This document shows positions 61,919-64,000 of a DNA stretch of 64,000 nucleotides, in pieces. This DNA is from Frankia sp. RB7 (GTDB lineage: Bacteria; Pseudomonadota; Alphaproteobacteria; Rhizobiales; Xanthobacteraceae): assembly GCA_030403585.1 (NCBI GenBank), contig JAUEPE010000013.1, forward strand, positions 62,001 through 126,000. The letters run 5' to 3'. Position 1 is the stretch's first letter. The number at the start of each line of letters is the position of its first letter. A program made the position numbers and the translations under genes. Below the pieces are notes generated by a model. The model was not told the origin of the DNA, did no database searches, and saw nothing but the letters and a program-made list of their open reading frames with translations.

Positions 61919-62827
61919 TCACTTCACGAGGTACACGTCCGGATCGGCGCTCGAGCTCGGGCTCTTGAAGGAATTGCGCAAGGCCGCCGAGATCGGAACG
62001 TTGTAGTTGATCCCGTTCGGCGGCGTCGGCGATTCCAGCCACTTCCTGTAGAGCACCTCGATCTCCGGGCTCGCATAGAGCTCTGCGGTCGCGCGATCGG
62101 CCAGCGCCTTGAACGGCGCGTCTTCCCGCCGCAGCATGATCCCGAACGGCTCGGCCTTCGCAAACGTCTCTTCGCTGATCATGAACAGGGCCGGCTCCTT
62201 CGAGCGCGCAATGGCGACTGCGAGCTGAACGTCGTCGAGCGCGTCGGCCTGCGCGCGGTCGGTCTCGAGCAGCAGGAACGCTTCGGCCTGATCCACGGCC
62301 GGCATGATCTTGATGCCGAGATTGCGCTCGGTATTGACCTTGGCGAGCTGGTTCAAATTGACCGAGCCTGCCACCGCGGTCACGGCCTTGCCCTTGAGGT
62401 CGTCGATGGTGTTGATGTTGGCGGCTTTCTTGGCGGCAAATCGCGTCGCGCTGAGGAAATGCGTGTTGGTGAAGGCGACCTGCTTCTGGCGGTCGGCATT
62501 GTTGGTGGTCGCCGAGCAGTGAAGGTCAAGCGTGCCGTTGACCATCAACGGGATGCGGTTCGACGAGGTCACGGCAACATAGTCGACGGCAATGTCAGGC
62601 ATGCCGAGCTGCTTCTTCACGGCGTCGACGATCTTGAGGCAGATATCCATGGCGAAGCCGACCGGCTTCTGGTTGCCGTCGAGATAGCTGAAGGGCACGG
62701 AGGCTTCCTGATAGCCCAGCGTGATCTTCTTGGTCTCCTTGACCTTCTGAAGCGTGCCCGACAGATCTTCGGCGGACGCTGCGCCGGCAAGACAAGTGAC
62801 GGCCAAGAGAACGGCGGGTAGACGCAT
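61919..62827 (-). CDS. ABC transporter amino-acid substrate-binding protein (GltI-like)
   Basis: The 302-residue protein has a signal peptide ending GAASAEDL and the polar-amino-acid binding pattern: KKITLGYQEASVPFSYLDGNQKPVGFAMDICLKIV, NRIPLMVNGTLDLHCSATTNN and LKGKAVTAVAGSVN. GltI-like proteins bind glutamate and aspartate. No permease or ATPase gene is adjacent, so it must use one encoded elsewhere, or it acts as a sensor. It converges with the MFS gene and is divergent from the amidohydrolase. Confidence 0.9.
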   Translation of the reverse strand: MRLPAVLLAVTCLAGAASAEDLSGTLQKVKETKKITLGYQEASVPFSYLDGNQKPVGFAMDICLKIVDAVKKQLGMPDIAVDYVAVTSSNRIPLMVNGTLDLHCSATTNNADRQKQVAFTNTHFLSATRFAAKKAANINTIDDLKGKAVTAVAGSVNLNQLAKVNTERNLGIKIMPAVDQAEAFLLLETDRAQADALDDVQLAVAIARSKEPALFMISEETFAKAEPFGIMLRREDAPFKALADRATAELYASPEIEVLYRKWLESPTPPNGINYNVPISAALRNSFKSPSSSADPDVYLVK

Positions 62828-63031
62828 CGGGGGCTCCTGAAGGCGGGCTGCGCCTCCATGCCGGGCGCAAGCGAGGGGTTGATAGCCCAGCCGCCCGCCT
62901 GCCGCCAGACCAGCCTGCGTCTATCAGCTATCACAGCTTTCGATATGGCGGCGGCCCCTTCGTCTCCGCTACATTGCCGCCAACCTGCAATCCCACCGAC
63001 CGCTATAAATCGACCTCGAAGATTCCCCGCC

Positions 63032-64000
63032 ATGACCGTCCAGACCGCCTTCGACCTGATCTTCCGCAACGCCCTGTTGCGATCATCTCCGACACCCGTC
63101 GATATCGGCGTGAAGAGCGGACGGATTGCCGCAATCGAACCCAGGCTGGCCTGCGAGGCGGTCGAGGTCGATCTTGGGGGACGGCTGGCTCTGCCCGGCT
63201 TCGTCGACACCCACATCCATCTCGACAAGGCCTGCCTGCTCGAACGCTGCGGGCACATTCATGGCACGCTCAGTGATGCCATCCGTGCCGTCTCGGCCAT
63301 GAAACGGGATTTTAGCGTCGACGATGTCTATGCACGCGGCGCAAAGGTGCTCGAACGCGCCATCGTTCACGGCACGACGCGGATGCGCACGCATGTCGAG
63401 ATTGACCCGCGCATCGGCCTGCGCAGCTTCGAGGCGATCAAGCGGCTCAAGCGCGATTACGCCTGGGCGATCGATCTGTCGCTTTGCGTCTTCCCGCAGG
63501 AGGGCCTGACCAACGATCCCGGAGCCGACGAGCTGCTGGTCCAGGCCTTGCGCGACGGCGCCGAGGCGATCGGCGGCTGCCCCTATACGGACGCCGACCC
63601 GAACGCGCATCTCGCGCGCATCTTCGACCTCGCCCAGCAATTCGACCTCGAGGTCGATCTCCATCTCGACTTCGATCTCGACCCCTCCTGGTCGCATCTC
63701 GACGAGGTCTGCCGGCAGACCGAACAGCGCAATTACGGCGGTCGCGTCGCGATCGGGCACGCCACAAAACTCTCGGCCCTGCCGCCGGAACGGCTGAAGG
63801 CCGCCATCGCACAATTGGCGAAGGCCGGCATCGCCGTCACCGTGCTACCCGCGACCGATCTCTATTTGATGGGACGCGAGGCCACCCACAACGCACCACG
63901 CGGACTGACGCTCGCGCACAAGCTCGCCGGCGACGGCATCGTCTGCTCGGTCGCGACCAACAACGTGCTCAATCCCTTCACGCCGTTCGGCGATGCCTCG
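63032..64000 (+). CDS. Cytosine-deaminase-like amidohydrolase, C-terminus cut by the window end
   Basis: An ATG at 63032 opens a frame that runs to the window end (323 residues, no stop). Metal-ligand motifs of the amidohydrolase superfamily are visible: THIHLDK (H61, H63), VDLHLDFD (H211) and IGHATKLS (H243). The position where CodA and AtzC have an Asp reads VATNNVLNPF (N310/N311). The family includes cytosine deaminase, isopropylammelide hydrolase and unassigned deaminases. The Asn would need explanation in a working deaminase; another residue may act or the substrate may differ. It is divergent from the orphan amino-acid binding protein. Confidence 0.88.
   Translation, partial: MTVQTAFDLIFRNALLRSSPTPVDIGVKSGRIAAIEPRLACEAVEVDLGGRLALPGFVDTHIHLDKACLLERCGHIHGTLSDAIRAVSAMKRDFSVDDVYARGAKVLERAIVHGTTRMRTHVEIDPRIGLRSFEAIKRLKRDYAWAIDLSLCVFPQEGLTNDPGADELLVQALRDGAEAIGGCPYTDADPNAHLARIFDLAQQFDLEVDLHLDFDLDPSWSHLDEVCRQTEQRNYGGRVAIGHATKLSALPPERLKAAIAQLAKAGIAVTVLPATDLYLMGREATHNAPRGLTLAHKLAGDGIVCSVATNNVLNPFTPFGDAS

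Noticed and set aside
1..64000. CRISPR arrays, transposases or prophage genes
   Set aside because: No regularly spaced direct repeats, transposase motifs or phage structural genes were recognised on either strand.

Overview
The window looks like a chromosomal segment of a GC-rich alphaproteobacterium, most likely Bradyrhizobium or a close relative. The support is the iron-control-element-like palindromes (TTTAGAA/TTCTAAA), an IalB-family protein, a DUF6894 protein, a dispersed GTCATTCCGGGGCGCG palindromic repeat and many small metabolic operons with their own TetR, IclR, MarR or LuxR regulators. No insertion sequence, prophage or CRISPR array was seen. One tRNA gene, tRNA-Gln(CTG) with encoded CCA, is present. 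The species call is inference from content.

Layout. 1-8.2 kb: a minus-strand iron-uptake block with two tandem paralogous Fiu-like TonB-dependent siderophore receptors, a PiuC/YbiX-type hydroxylase, ExbB, ExbD and the start of TonB. Irr-box-like sites lie upstream of receptor 1 and of a small 80-residue ORF, and the 5' end of receptor 2 looks frameshifted. 8.5-13.5 kb: an MdtABC-like RND efflux pair and an IalB-family protein. 13.5-16.6 kb: an arylsulfatase and a divergent TetR regulator around a 36-bp palindrome. 16.5-21.2 kb: a livFGMHK branched-chain-type ABC importer. 21.4-26.2 kb: inositol catabolism (iolE, iolD, divergent iolG and an inositol-monophosphatase-like gene). 26.3-26.9 kb: a DUF1428 protein and tRNA-Gln.

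27-33.3 kb: a five-gene minus-strand operon (DapA-family lyase, DUF1537 kinase, PdxA2-like dehydrogenase, iron-type alcohol dehydrogenase, Bug-type binding protein) with a divergent IclR regulator. It resembles four-carbon acid-sugar catabolism with extra enzymes. 33.3-34.5 kb: a small protein and ribonuclease Z. 34.6-40 kb: a TetR-controlled AcrAB-like RND pump with duplicated operators. 40-41.2 kb: a TauE/SafE permease and two small ORFs. 41.4-46.7 kb: a regulator cluster with three related LuxR-type proteins, one AraC protein and a DUF6894 protein.

46.8-49.9 kb: small exported and hypothetical proteins, a MaoC hydratase, two translationally coupled tiny ORFs (27 and 30 residues) and a lytic transglycosylase. 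50-57 kb: a shikimate-dehydrogenase-like protein and a Baeyer-Villiger monooxygenase, divergent from an acyl-CoA ligase, a GH172/DUF2961 protein and an acyl-CoA dehydrogenase. 57-62 kb: a marR-FUSC-DUF1656-HlyD operon (AaeXAB-like aromatic-acid efflux) and a divergent MFS exporter. 62-64 kb: an orphan amino-acid binding protein and a truncated CodA-like amidohydrolase.

Four separate efflux systems in one 64-kb window, mixed with catabolic operons for sulfate esters, inositol, acid sugars and ketone/fatty-acid-like substrates, fit a soil or rhizosphere lifestyle. I see no clearly new multi-gene defence or mobile system. The most unusual items are the tiny coupled ORFs, the acid-sugar operon composition, the GH172 gene in an acyl-CoA cluster, the non-canonical sulfatase motif and the receptor-2 frameshift.
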